64,000 bases of DNA, taken from NCBI GenBank assembly GCA_041530395.1, contig CP136945.1, forward strand, positions 1,860,001 to 1,924,000, given 5' to 3'. Position 1 is the first letter of the stretch; each line of letters opens with the position of its first letter. Source of the DNA: Thermosynechococcaceae cyanobacterium Okahandja. Its GTDB lineage: Bacteria; Cyanobacteriota; Cyanobacteriia; Thermosynechococcales; Thermosynechococcaceae. The translations under genes and the position numbers were made by a program. The notes under the pieces are model-generated. The model saw only the letters and a program-made list of their open reading frames with translations. It did no database searches and was not told the DNA's origin. Below are positions 1 through 10,879 of this stretch, piece after piece.

Positions 1-149
1 GACAGTTCGGGATTGTCGGGGGTAATCACCACAGACTCAATCCACTTCATCCAGAGGGGCATTTTTTCGAGGTCTGACCACAGCGCCCACACCAAATCAA
101 TATCTGCCGCCACTTCAATTTGCACCGTGTGCTCTAGCCAGTGGGTCAT
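1..149 (-). CDS. SRPBCC-family protein (partial)
   Basis: Only the N-terminal 49 residues lie in the window; the gene runs off the left edge. The translation starts [20 protein letters not shown] and continues with a Trp-rich [15 protein letters not shown] segment, which is the opening strand and helix of the SRPBCC/START-like (COQ10/polyketide cyclase) lipid-binding fold. Its ATG overlaps the TGA of the upstream zeta-carotene desaturase gene (ATGA), so the two are co-transcribed and probably translationally coupled. The same pairing occurs in other cyanobacteria (slr0940-slr0941 in Synechocystis, from memory). A role in handling a hydrophobic carotenoid or quinone-like ligand is an inference from fold and context; no ligand can be read from the sequence. 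Confidence 0.8.
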   Translation of the reverse strand, partial: MTHWLEHTVQIEVAADIDLVWALWSDLEKMPLWMKWIESVVITPDNPEL

Positions 150-1585
150 TGGCCGCCTCCTGCCATGATGGCTTGCGCCGCTTGTCGACCCGACATGGTT
201 GCTCCCTCCATGCTGTCAATGTAGTCCTGCTGGGTATAGCTGCCCGCCAAAAAGAAATTAGGCACCGGTGTTTTTTGGGGGGGGCGATAGGGATCCATGC
301 CGGGAGCTTCGCGGTACAGGGACTGCGCTAGCTTGACGACACTGTACCATGTCATGTTCAGGGTACGGGCGGAGGGAAATAACTCATGCACCTGCCGCAA
401 AACGTGCTGGGCAATCTCTTCATTGCTGGCCTTAATGAAAGGGTCGCCGGGGGTGAGCACCACCTGTAGCAGGGATCCTTGACCCTCACGGTAATAGTCT
501 GCTGGGCTGGTGAGGGCTAAATCGGCAAAGCAGGAAAAGTCCGCATCGGCAGTATAAAGCAGATTATCAATACCGGTGGCAGCCACCTGCTTTTGCTGAC
601 TGGGGTCTTGCAGTTCGGTAACCCAACCGTCAAAACGCAGTTGCACCGTGGCAACAGGGACGGCATCGAGCTTAAAGATGTTGTCAAACAGGGGGTGCGA
701 TCGCCACGCCTCCGGAATCAGGCGCTGAATACCGGGGACATCGCAGGCACACAGATACGCATCCGCCGTAACGGTTTCGAGCTCGTCTCCTGCCGGAATC
801 ACCAAGCCCTCAACCCACCAAGTGGCTGGATCGCTACCCCTAAAACGGATCTCTTTAACCCGCCGCCGCAGATGGATGCTTGCCCCCCGCGCTTCAATGT
901 AGTTTACAAGGGGCTTGAGCAGGTATTCCGCGGGCGACCCCTTGAGCATATTTAAGCGGGAGGCCTCGGTTTTGGCAGCAAACATCATAAAAATTGTCAG
1001 CATACAGCGCGCCGACATTTGCTCAGTATCAATAAACCCCAAGGCGTAGGCAATGGGGTTCCAAAGCCGCTTGAGGCTATTTTCTGAGCCACCGTGCCGC
1101 CGGAACCACTCGGCAAAGCTGATGCGATCCAGCGCCCGGATCTGCGCCATGGCTCCTTTATAGTCGAGCAAGCCCCGTACCACCGGACTGGTGCCTAGGG
1201 CGATGGCGTTAAAAAATTTATCGGCTAAGGATAACTGACCCGTCGTGAAAAAGGCTTTGAGGCCGTTAAAAGGGGCACCCAAGGGAAAACGAAAATCTAG
1301 CTCCCCCACATGGCCGCCACGATTGATGAAGGTGTGGGTGTGGGCTTTGGGCAGCAGGTAAGCGATCGCCCCCACCTTGGTCATTAACTCAAACAGGTTG
1401 GCGTAGTTATAAAAAAAGACGTGCAGCCCCATCTCAATATGGTTGCCGTCCGCGTCTTGCCAACTGCTAACTTTGCCCCCCACAAAGGGGCGCGACTCGT
1501 AAATCTCAACGGTGTGGCCTGCATCCACCAAATCCACGGCGGCGGCCAACCCCGCCAAACCCGCACCGACAATAACAACCCGCAT
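146..1585 (-). CDS. crtQ: Zeta-carotene desaturase
   Basis: A 479-residue FAD-dependent desaturase that converts zeta-carotene via neurosporene to lycopene in the plant-type carotenoid pathway, acting at the thylakoid or plasma membrane. The N-terminus carries the dinucleotide-binding motif [13 protein letters not shown] (residues 4-16) followed by the acidic ribose-binding EIYESR. The C-terminal [19 protein letters not shown] is the amino-oxidase FAD signature seen in phytoene and zeta-carotene desaturases. Length and both termini match the plant/cyanobacterial Zds family rather than bacterial CrtI, which is longer. The ATG at 1585 directly opens the FAD motif. It is followed with a 4-base overlap by an SRPBCC gene. 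PDS (crtP) is the close paralogue and the main alternative call; the [19 protein letters not shown] start favours Zds. Confidence 0.93.
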   Translation of the reverse strand: MRVVIVGAGLAGLAAAVDLVDAGHTVEIYESRPFVGGKVSSWQDADGNHIEMGLHVFFYNYANLFELMTKVGAIAYLLPKAHTHTFINRGGHVGELDFRFPLGAPFNGLKAFFTTGQLSLADKFFNAIALGTSPVVRGLLDYKGAMAQIRALDRISFAEWFRRHGGSENSLKRLWNPIAYALGFIDTEQMSARCMLTIFMMFAAKTEASRLNMLKGSPAEYLLKPLVNYIEARGASIHLRRRVKEIRFRGSDPATWWVEGLVIPAGDELETVTADAYLCACDVPGIQRLIPEAWRSHPLFDNIFKLDAVPVATVQLRFDGWVTELQDPSQQKQVAATGIDNLLYTADADFSCFADLALTSPADYYREGQGSLLQVVLTPGDPFIKASNEEIAQHVLRQVHELFPSARTLNMTWYSVVKLAQSLYREAPGMDPYRPPQKTPVPNFFLAGSYTQQDYIDSMEGATMSGRQAAQAIMAGGGQ

Positions 1586-1735
1586 CCGTGATTCCAGAAA
1601 ACTTCACAGATTTTAACATTTTTCGCGAACGGCCATGGCGCAACCATTAAGAAAGTTGGCAGAAGCCCACCACCGCCAAACCCCTGTTCTATGATCAAGG
1701 TAATCTTTGCCCATAGAATCGCTCACGCTCACGGT

Positions 1736-1912
1736 ATGCTTATGGCTTCGCGTCGCGTTCTTCGATTTCCCCTCTGGCTCTATCTCAACCAGCCCCTGTT
1801 TAACGGTCGTTTGGTGCTCAACCCAAAGCGGTTTTGGCTAGAATACCGCAATGCTTACCTTGAACGCTGCTGGCAGCAAGAGTACACCTCCAAAGGAGAA
1901 CCCTCCTGTTAA
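1736..1912 (+). CDS. Small basic hypothetical protein (doubtful)
   Basis: A 58-codon reading frame from ATG 1736 (further ATGs at 1691 and 1742) to TAA. The product is basic and aromatic, with segments such as RFPLWLYLNQPLFNGRLVL and PKRFWLEYRNAYLERCW that look more like protein than chance translation. I do not recognise a family. It lies in the 440-base gap between divergent crtQ and sir, where nothing else is evident. No strong Shine-Dalgarno precedes any of the ATGs, which lowers confidence. If it is not a gene, this gap simply holds the two divergent promoters and a long 5' leader for sir. Confidence 0.35.
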   Translation: MLMASRRVLRFPLWLYLNQPLFNGRLVLNPKRFWLEYRNAYLERCWQQEYTSKGEPSC

Positions 1913-2025
1913 TCGTTCCCGCGGTTCGCTAGAATGGGATAGCTCACTTTCCCGATCAAGATTAGGGGCTTTAGTGGGTATGACGTTGCACTGTCTCGGT
2001 CCCGGCTGCTGGAACACAGAACACT

Positions 2026-3936
2026 ATGGTTGCTTCTCCCCCTTCTGCGAATGCGGTTGCTAAGCGCTCTAAAATTGAAACCCTCAAGGAACAGAGTCAG
2101 CACCTGCGTGAACCCATTGCCACAGAACTCCTAGAGCCAACAAATCGCTTTAGTGAAGAGGGCGTTCAGATCCTCAAGTTTCATGGGTCTTACCAGCAGG
2201 ACAACCGCGATAACCGCGTCAAAGGGCAGGAAAAAGATTACCAATTTATGTTGCGCACCCGCAGCCCGGCGGGCTACATTCCACCCCAACTCTACTTAAC
2301 GCTGGATCGCTTGGCGGATGAATACGGCAACCATACGCTGCGGGCAACGACTCGCCAAGGGTTTCAGTTACACGGCATTCTCAAGAAAAACCTTAAGGCA
2401 ACCATTGCTGCCATTATTCGCAGCATGGGATCAACCCTTGGTGCCTGTGGGGATTTGAACCGCAATGTGATGGCCCCCCCGGCTCCCTTTCGCGATCGCC
2501 CCGAGTACACCTTGGCCTATGAGTATGCCCACCGCATTGCCGACTTGTTAACACCCCAAACCGGTGCTTACTACGAAATTTGGCTCGATGGCGAAAAGGT
2601 CATCTCTGGTGAAGAACATCCAGAGGTGAAAGCGGCTCGCCTGCGCAACGGCAACGGCACCATCTTTGCCAACAACGAAGAGCCAATCTACGGTGACCAC
2701 TACATGCCACGCAAGTTTAAGTGCTGTGTCACCGTCCCGGGGGATAACTCGGTGGATTTGTTTTCCCAGGATCTGACACTGGTGGTCATCACCAGCAAAA
2801 ACGGGGAGCTAGAGGGCTTTAACATCTATGCGGGGGGTGGCTTGGGGCGCACCCACAACAAAGAAGAAACCTTTGCCCGTATGGCGGATGAAATTGGCTT
2901 TGTGGCGGCAGCCGATGTATATGATGCCGTCAAGGCCATTGTTGCCACCCAGCGGGACTATGGCGATCGCTACAATCGCCGCCATGCGCGGCTCAAGTAC
3001 CTCATCCACGATTGGGGGGTGGCCAAGTTCAAAGCCAAAGTGGAAGAGTACTTTGGTAAACCACTGGCTCCCTTTCGCCCCCTACCGCCGTGGCAGTATC
3101 AGGATTTCTTGGGCTGGCACCCCCAAGGGGATGACAAGTTCTTTTATGGCCTCTCGATTGCCAACGGGCGCATCCTCGATCAGGGCAACTTCAAACTTAA
3201 GGCAGCACTCAAGAAAATCGTCAAGGAGTTTGATCTGCCCCTGCGGGTCACCCCCCACCAAAACCTGCTCATCTGCGATGTGCCTGCCAATGCCCAAGAT
3301 GCCATTCAACTGATTTTGCAGCAGCACGGTATCCGCGATGTCAGCGCCATTGATACCCTAGAGCGCTACAGCATGGCCTGTCCGGCACTGCCCACCTGTG
3401 GTCTCGCCATTACCGAATCGGAGCGGGCGATTCCGGGGGTACTGGAGCGCATTCGCCGCCTGATGAACAAAGTGGGACTACAAAACGAGCATTTTGTGAT
3501 TCGGATGACGGGCTGCCCCAATGGTTGTGCTCGCCCCTACCTAGCGGAACTGGGCTTTGTCGGGATTGTGCCGGGCACCTATCAAACATGGTTGGGGGGC
3601 AGTCCCCACCAGACGCGCTTGGCGCAGGTATATATCGAGCGGTTGCCAATTACGGAACTCGAGGCCACCCTTGAGCCGCTGTTGGTCTATTATCGCGATC
3701 GCCGCCAAACGGGAGAATCCTTTGGGGACTTTTGCCATCGGGTGGGGTTTGATGCCCTGCGGGAATTTGCCGCCCACTATACACCGCTAGCTACGCATCG
3801 CAAACGGTATCGCGTGGATGTTCCCGCCGAGCAGTATCAGCAACTCAAGGTGCTGGCGGCCGCAAAGGGGGTGTCTCTGGCCGCCCTCACCCGCGCTGCC
3901 CTTGAGCAGTATCTGGAACAGGCGACCTCAACGTAA
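2026..3936 (+). CDS. sir: Ferredoxin-dependent sulfite reductase
   Basis: A 636-residue assimilatory sulfite reductase that reduces sulfite to sulfide with six electrons from ferredoxin, using siroheme and a [4Fe-4S] cluster. The cluster/siroheme ligands are visible as CPALPTC (about residues 451-457) and CPNGC (about 496-500). The repeated ferrodoxin-like and siroheme half-domains ([26 protein letters not shown]; later [14 protein letters not shown]) are in place. SIR-type context [15 protein letters not shown] separates it from nitrite reductase. The last 47 residues (about 590-636) are an extension beyond the catalytic fold with the pattern of a ribbon-helix-helix domain ([19 protein letters not shown], then [19 protein letters not shown]). 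The gene stands alone; sat at 43.5 kb belongs to the same pathway. Confidence 0.95.
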   Translation: MVASPPSANAVAKRSKIETLKEQSQHLREPIATELLEPTNRFSEEGVQILKFHGSYQQDNRDNRVKGQEKDYQFMLRTRSPAGYIPPQLYLTLDRLADEYGNHTLRATTRQGFQLHGILKKNLKATIAAIIRSMGSTLGACGDLNRNVMAPPAPFRDRPEYTLAYEYAHRIADLLTPQTGAYYEIWLDGEKVISGEEHPEVKAARLRNGNGTIFANNEEPIYGDHYMPRKFKCCVTVPGDNSVDLFSQDLTLVVITSKNGELEGFNIYAGGGLGRTHNKEETFARMADEIGFVAAADVYDAVKAIVATQRDYGDRYNRRHARLKYLIHDWGVAKFKAKVEEYFGKPLAPFRPLPPWQYQDFLGWHPQGDDKFFYGLSIANGRILDQGNFKLKAALKKIVKEFDLPLRVTPHQNLLICDVPANAQDAIQLILQQHGIRDVSAIDTLERYSMACPALPTCGLAITESERAIPGVLERIRRLMNKVGLQNEHFVIRMTGCPNGCARPYLAELGFVGIVPGTYQTWLGGSPHQTRLAQVYIERLPITELEATLEPLLVYYRDRRQTGESFGDFCHRVGFDALREFAAHYTPLATHRKRYRVDVPAEQYQQLKVLAAAKGVSLAALTRAALEQYLEQATST

Positions 3937-4030
3937 AGAGATCCTGTACTTGGCCGGGAATCGACAGCGATCGCGGTAGAACTAAGGCAAGGGCCGATGA
4001 CTCACCGCCTAGTTTGCGAGGATTCCCACC

Positions 4031-6547
<2,517 letters not shown>

Positions 6548-6610
6548 GATAAGCCCCCGGTCTGCTGTTGGCTAAGATAGAGGCACAACCGCTCCTGAAG
6601 GAGTTTGACA

Positions 6611-8011
6611 GTGGGGCAACTAGTTGGCCAAGTTCTCGGCGATCGCTACGAGTTGGTACAGGAGCTAGGGCACAATCCGGGGCGGCGCACGTATCTTGCC
6701 TTAGATCGGCGGCGCTACGAACAGGTCATCCTCAAGTTACTGCTGTTTGGCCTTGACATAACGTGGGATGATTTTAAGCTCTTTGAGCGCGAAGCCGCCG
6801 TGCTGCAAGCCCTAGATCATCCTGCAATTCCCCGCTACCTTGACTTTTTTGAGGTGGAGACACCAACCCTGCGCGGTTTTGCCCTAGTACAAACCTATAT
6901 TGAGGCCAAGTCCCTTGCCGCTTGGCTCGCCGCTGGACGGGTCTTTAGTGAAGCGGATCTCGAGAGTCTGGCGGATCGCCTGCTGGATATTTTGGTGTAT
7001 CTGCACGCCCGTCAACCGCCGGTGATCCATCGGGATATTAAGCCCACCAATATTCTCTTGGGCGATCGCTCCGGCCATGACCTAGGCAATGTTTATTTAA
7101 TTGATTTTGGGGCGGTGCAAACCGTCATTGCAGGGGCAACCCGCACGGTAGTTGGCACCTACGGCTATATGCCGCCGGAGCAGTTTGGCGGCAAAACCGT
7201 TCCGGCCACCGATCTCTATGCCCTAGGCATGACCTTAATTTATCTCGCTAGCGGCATCCCGCCGGATCAACTCCCCCAAAAAGACCTACGGGTGGATTTT
7301 CAAACTGTTGTCCATCTTAGCCCGCCCCTGATCCGGTGGTTAGAAAAACTGGTGGAACCCTCCTTGGAGGAGCGCTTTAGTTCTGCTAGTGCCGCCCGAG
7401 CCGCCCTGCGACGGCTGCAAGAGGCCAGCATCAGCATTCCCGCCACCCTAGAGGAACAGCCCTACGGCAGCCGCTTACGGGTGCAACAGACATCTCAGGG
7501 TTTGGTGGTTCAGGTGCCCCCCGTAGGATTCAATATCAGTCTGTTATTCCTCGTTCCCTTTACCGTTGCCTGGAATGGGTTTCTTGTTCTCTGGTACACC
7601 TTGGCGATCGCCTCGGGTAACTGGATTATGGCTATTTTTGCCATCGGCCACCTAGCGGTCGGACTGGGTCTCATCGGTACCGTGCTATACATCCTCTTTG
7701 GCAGCCAAGTCCTCACGATTACCCCTCGGGAAGTGCGGTTTCAGCAACATATTTTAGGGCTACGCTGGCGGAAACCAAAAGTACTGCCCGTCTCCGTCAT
7801 TGAACAGGTGGAAGTGCAGCCCAAGGGGTTTTATCGCAACCGCGACGGCGAGCGGGAACAGGTTACGGCGAAGTTGGTGATTCGAGCGGGCACCCAAACC
7901 ATAGAACTAGAGGAAGTCCAGTCCCACTTAACCTCTCAGGAACTGGAGTGGCTCGGCTACGGTATTGGCCGTTATCTGGCCTGCCGCGTGGTGCAAACGC
8001 GCCTGCCGTGA
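6611..8011 (+). CDS. Serine/threonine protein kinase with C-terminal membrane domain
   Basis: A 466-residue Hanks-type kinase. The kinase domain covers about residues 1-270: RYELVQELGHNPGRRTYLAL (glycine-loop region, unusually poor in glycine), the lysine of VILKLL at about 43, catalytic HRDIKPTN near 139 and DFG (LIDFGAVQ) near 163, then the activation segment GTYGYMPPEQFGG. About residues 308-362 form two transmembrane helices (ISLLFLVPFTVAWNGFLVL and following), and a hydrophilic C-terminal domain of about 100 residues resembling a membrane-anchored PH-like module follows. I choose the GTG at 6611 because AAGGAG sits seven bases upstream; the in-frame TTG at 6605 is too close. Substrate unknown. 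Close spacing to glgP allows co-transcription. Confidence 0.88.
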   Translation: MGQLVGQVLGDRYELVQELGHNPGRRTYLALDRRRYEQVILKLLLFGLDITWDDFKLFEREAAVLQALDHPAIPRYLDFFEVETPTLRGFALVQTYIEAKSLAAWLAAGRVFSEADLESLADRLLDILVYLHARQPPVIHRDIKPTNILLGDRSGHDLGNVYLIDFGAVQTVIAGATRTVVGTYGYMPPEQFGGKTVPATDLYALGMTLIYLASGIPPDQLPQKDLRVDFQTVVHLSPPLIRWLEKLVEPSLEERFSSASAARAALRRLQEASISIPATLEEQPYGSRLRVQQTSQGLVVQVPPVGFNISLLFLVPFTVAWNGFLVLWYTLAIASGNWIMAIFAIGHLAVGLGLIGTVLYILFGSQVLTITPREVRFQQHILGLRWRKPKVLPVSVIEQVEVQPKGFYRNRDGEREQVTAKLVIRAGTQTIELEEVQSHLTSQELEWLGYGIGRYLACRVVQTRLP

Positions 8012-8024
8012 ACGTTGGTAGGTG

Positions 8025-9062
8025 TTATTTATTGGCATGGATTGTGCCCGAACCCAGCTTGGCTTCAAGGGCACGCACGCGCTTTAGCAGTTCGGGTAAT
8101 TGCTTGACGGCAGCCGAAACCCGCAGGTAGAGACTTTGCTCCATGGCCGGGATACCCCCCATGCGTGCCTGAGCGGGAACCGAGCTACTAATGCCCGATT
8201 TGGCAGAGACAATGGCGCGATCGCCAATACTGAGGTGCCCCGCTGCCCCCACTTGCCCAGCTAAAATGACGTGATTACCAACATGGGTGGAACCCGCCAA
8301 GCCAACTTGGGCGCAAAGAATCGCATGTTCGCCAATCGTACAGTTGTGCGCCACCATGGTCAGGTTATCAATTTTGCTGCCCGCCCCCACCTTGGTTTCG
8401 CCGAGGGTCGCCCGATCAATCGTCGTACCTGCGCCAATTTCAACGTCATCACCAAGCACGACTGTTCCCACTTGGGGAATTTTATAGTGGCGCCCATCCG
8501 GTAGGGGCACATAGCCAAAGCCATCTGCCCCTAAAACCACACTGTTTTGTAAAATAACCCGATCGCCCAGTTTGACCCCTTCGCGCAGGGCGCAGTGGCT
8601 GTGGATGAGGCAGTCAGCCCCCACCACCACGTTATCGTACAGGGTGCAATGACTATGAATTACGGTGCGATCGCCAATACGGACGCGATCGCCAATCACG
8701 GTGTAGGCACCAATGCTCACCCCTGCCCCCAGTTCCACCTCCTCGCCAATAATAGCTGTGGGATGAATGCGACCGGATGGCTGCGGTTGCGGATAAAACA
8801 ACTCAATGCACTGGGCAAAGGCAAGGTAGGGATCCGGCACCCGTAGTAACGGACAGGCCGCCTCTCCCTCAAAATCGGGACGCACAAAGACTGCCGCTGC
8901 CGCCGTACGTTGCAGGAGCGACGTGTATTTCGGGTTGGCTAAAAACGACACATCCGTTGCCGTGGCCGCCTCAAGGGGAGCTACTCCCAACACCGGGCGA
9001 TCACGGGCTTCAACGGCCTCTAGGGACGCACCAAACCTTTGGGCTAGCTCGCTAAGCTGCAT
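8025..9062 (-). CDS. lpxD: UDP-3-O-acylglucosamine N-acyltransferase
   Basis: A 345-residue acyl-ACP-dependent N-acyltransferase of lipid A synthesis, cytosolic and normally trimeric. The N-terminal uridine-binding domain (MQLSELAQRFGASLEAVEA, then VSFLANPKY) is followed from about residue 105 to 310 by hexapeptide repeats of the left-handed beta-helix, for example IHPTAIIGEEVELGAGVSIG. The catalytic histidine is in MVAHNCTIGEHA near residue 238. The C-terminal helix (LPELLKRVRALEAKLG) is the acyl-ACP recognition helix. It converges on the kinase gene with 13 bases between stops. An extended -10 element (TGCTACACT, minus strand) lies at 9097-9105, upstream of the start and inside the 3' end of the neighbouring TnpB reading frame. 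Confidence 0.94.
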   Translation of the reverse strand: MQLSELAQRFGASLEAVEARDRPVLGVAPLEAATATDVSFLANPKYTSLLQRTAAAAVFVRPDFEGEAACPLLRVPDPYLAFAQCIELFYPQPQPSGRIHPTAIIGEEVELGAGVSIGAYTVIGDRVRIGDRTVIHSHCTLYDNVVVGADCLIHSHCALREGVKLGDRVILQNSVVLGADGFGYVPLPDGRHYKIPQVGTVVLGDDVEIGAGTTIDRATLGETKVGAGSKIDNLTMVAHNCTIGEHAILCAQVGLAGSTHVGNHVILAGQVGAAGHLSIGDRAIVSAKSGISSSVPAQARMGGIPAMEQSLYLRVSAAVKQLPELLKRVRALEAKLGSGTIHANK

Positions 9063-9065
9063 CCT

Positions 9066-10340
9066 TCACTCTCCCCGACATCCGCCACTCTTGCTCAGTG
9101 TAGCACCTGAGTAAACTACCCGACTCCGACCTTGCCCCCTTGCCCCCGCGTGCGGGGGTTTGGGGGTACGGAGCGGGCTTTCAGCAGCCCTCAAGACAAC
9201 ATCTTCCAAAGAGCAGGACATTGCCTCGGAACCTCCAGGGCGGTTTACAATCGCCCCCAATGTAGCGATATTTTTCGCTCCATTCACATCCGCATCGCCC
9301 ATCCAACCACAGGATAGGTTCAAGCACTCAAATGTTTTGCCTTGGCGATTGCCAATCACCTTGCAGCAATGGCACGTCTTTGACGTATAACGCGGATCAA
9401 CCAAACGGACATCCACGCCAAACTTCACGCCCTTGTAAATCAGGAATTGGCGGAGTTGGTAGAACGCCCAACTGTTTAACCGCCTCCGTTCTGTCTTGGA
9501 GCGGGGCAGTTGGTTCAGACGCTCCCGAATGCCCGTCAAGTCCTCTAGGGCGATCGCTTGGTTCGATTCCTTTGCCTGCTGGATCAGTCGATAGCTGATG
9601 GTGTGGTTCAGCCATGTTTGAAACCTTCGTTCACGTCCACTCAACCGTTGCAAGACCTGTCTCGCTCTTCTGCGAGTAGACCTTGTGCCTTTGGACGCTT
9701 TACGTTGTAACGAAGCTCGTACACGGCTGTGTTTATCTCTAGTCTGTGTGATCTGCTTTCCGCTAAATGTTCCTCCCTCTGATGTCACAGCAATATCTGT
9801 AAGCCCCAAGTCCACTCCCAACACCTTGTCTGTGGCTGGAATAGCGGGTGGTTCAGACTCCAACTGGATGTGCAGGTAGAAACTGCCATCCTTGCGCTTG
9901 ACCAGCACGGCTGATTTAGGGTGTTGCCCTTGCAGCAGATGCTTCTGGTAATGACCGATGTGCAGCTTGAACCTCTCTCTGCCCTTCAACAGGGTGAGAC
10001 TGACCGTCCAATCGGACTCCCTGAACGTGAAGATGCGGCTGTCATAGTCAACAGAGGTGGGGGCAAACCCTTTCACAGACTTACCCTTCTGTTTCGCTGT
10101 CTTACGATTGGCACAGACACGCCGGATGGCATGGATGGTCAGTTGGGCGGACAACCCAGAATGCGCCCGCGCCTCTTTGTAAATCAAGGACTGCACGGCC
10201 ATCTGGTTGGTCAGCTTTTCGGGAGTCTTTGTATTCACGAACTCACAGCACTTTGCAAAAGCGGAAAGCACCGCCTCAAGTTTTTCAACCTGCTGCGGCG
10301 TGACCATCAATTTACAGGAAACCGTGAGAACCTGAGGCAT
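9066..10340 (-). CDS. tnpB: TnpB, RNA-guided nuclease of IS200/IS605 element
   Basis: A 424-residue TnpB (OrfB) protein, ancestor-type of Cas12, expected to be an RNA-guided nuclease acting on the donor site. The RuvC triad is intact: Asp in LGVDLGLTDIAV (about 174), Glu in ALEDLTG (about 265) and Asp in GDADVNGAKN (about 349). The zinc ribbon is present as CHCC and CLNLSC just before the last Asp. The final 50 or so residues (ESPLRTPKPPHAGARGQG and on) are translated from a GC-rich palindromic repeat and from lpxD promoter DNA, so the native stop was probably lost or the frame simply runs out of the element. It stops 3 bases before the lpxD ATG, inside its ribosome site. Confidence 0.88.
   Translation of the reverse strand: MPQVLTVSCKLMVTPQQVEKLEAVLSAFAKCCEFVNTKTPEKLTNQMAVQSLIYKEARAHSGLSAQLTIHAIRRVCANRKTAKQKGKSVKGFAPTSVDYDSRIFTFRESDWTVSLTLLKGRERFKLHIGHYQKHLLQGQHPKSAVLVKRKDGSFYLHIQLESEPPAIPATDKVLGVDLGLTDIAVTSEGGTFSGKQITQTRDKHSRVRASLQRKASKGTRSTRRRARQVLQRLSGRERRFQTWLNHTISYRLIQQAKESNQAIALEDLTGIRERLNQLPRSKTERRRLNSWAFYQLRQFLIYKGVKFGVDVRLVDPRYTSKTCHCCKVIGNRQGKTFECLNLSCGWMGDADVNGAKNIATLGAIVNRPGGSEAMSCSLEDVVLRAAESPLRTPKPPHAGARGQGRSRVVYSGATLSKSGGCRGE
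9097..9105 (-). promoter_or_regulatory. Putative extended -10 promoter of lpxD
   Basis: Minus strand TGCTACACT, an extended -10 (TGnTACACT), about 35 bases before the lpxD ATG, with a GGGGAGAG ribosome site in between. It overlaps the last codons of the tnpB reading frame, which suggests that this DNA is native lpxD upstream sequence into which the IS reading frame reads through. Confidence 0.45.
9118..9175 (-). repeat. GC-rich palindromic repeat, copy 1
   Basis: On the minus strand, CCCCCGC-AC-GCGGGGG followed by CAAGGGGGCA. Bases 9133-9160 are identical (28 of 28) in reverse complement to 23323-23350, and similarity continues outward in both directions (GAAAGCCC on one side, AGGTCGG-GTCGGG on the other). 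Here it forms the 3' part of the tnpB reading frame; the second copy lies between grxD and hspA with no tnpB. Confidence 0.85.
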
Positions 10341-10378
10341 TTCCAGATGAAGTTTATTGCTTGGATTCTAGCTGATTT

Positions 10379-10462
10379 GGCAGGCTTAGGGACATCGAGT
10401 CCCGTTGCCTGCCGCGCATTCCTCCCGGCGCTCGGCTTTGCCAGAGCGCGGGACTCCTGCTG
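10379..10462. repeat. Left-end hairpins of the TnpB element
   Basis: Two inverted repeats upstream of tnpB. The first pairs 10379-10385 with 10407-10413 (7 bp) and 10389-10393 with 10399-10403 (5 bp). The second pairs GCGCTC with GAGCGC around a GGC-TTT-GCC inner stem at about 10431-10455. Subterminal hairpins of this kind are the recognition structures of single-strand-transposing IS200/IS605 elements. The 278 bases between tnpB and the next gene contain nothing else I can identify. Confidence 0.6.
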
Positions 10463-10618
10463 CTCTAGTTGACTGTGGTCAGCCTATCAACAAATTCTTT
10501 ATGCCCTGCCCCAAAGCCGTTATGTTTGGAGCACGGTAGCGAATCTTGCACAGGGGATTGTTCCTGATCCTACCGATTAGGGTCATAATGGGGGGGGTAA
10601 CGTTGAGCGATCGCGCCT

Positions 10619-10873
10619 ATGGCAAGAACCCCCTCTGAGTTTGCTGTCCATTTATTCCTTGATGGTGGACACCGCGAAGAAGTGCGATTTCCCTCGATTC
10701 AAGACTTTCAGAAGTGGTACAGCAGTGAATTGGTGGCTAAAGCCGATTCTAATGACTTTGTGTCGGTGCCCATTAAAAATATTCAAGGGGAGTACATGGT
10801 GGTGCGTCCCTCAAAGGTGTTTGCCATTCGGGTGGAGCCAATTTTTGCCTCGAGTGTGGATCGGTTTGCGTAG
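10619..10873 (+). CDS. Conserved cyanobacterial hypothetical protein (84 aa)
   Basis: A small soluble protein starting MARTPSEFAVHLFLDGGHRE, with alternating hydrophobic pattern (VHLFLDGG, VRFPSIQDFQKWYSSEL) and a basic IKNIQGEYMVVRPSKVFAIRVEP segment that suggests an alpha/beta fold. I recognise it only as the kind of short protein conserved among cyanobacteria; no function is known to me. The ATG at 10619 follows a HIP1 site. It is separated from mltA by 6 bases, so the two are very likely one transcript. Confidence 0.8.
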   Translation: MARTPSEFAVHLFLDGGHREEVRFPSIQDFQKWYSSELVAKADSNDFVSVPIKNIQGEYMVVRPSKVFAIRVEPIFASSVDRFA

Positions 10874-10879
10874 GGAACC

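Larger units (their letters stand above)
9113..10465 (-). mobile_element. TnpB-only IS200/IS605-type element (approximate limits)
   Basis: The element consists of a tnpB gene on the minus strand with structured ends. The presumed left end (high coordinates) holds two hairpins: GGCAGGC/GCCTGCC with inner GGGAC/GTCCC at 10379-10413, and GCGCTC/GAGCGC at about 10431-10455 followed by AGCGCGGGACT, an 11-mer also found at the left end of the element at 44.7-46.0 kb. The right end holds the GC-rich palindrome at 9133-9160, which recurs at 23323-23350. No tnpA is present, so it depends on a transposase in trans or is immobile. Exact termini were not resolved. Confidence 0.6.

Noticed and set aside
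9559-9575. GGTTCGATTCC resembling a tRNA T-arm
   Set aside because: It lies inside the tnpB coding sequence, with no acceptor stem or anticodon arm around it.
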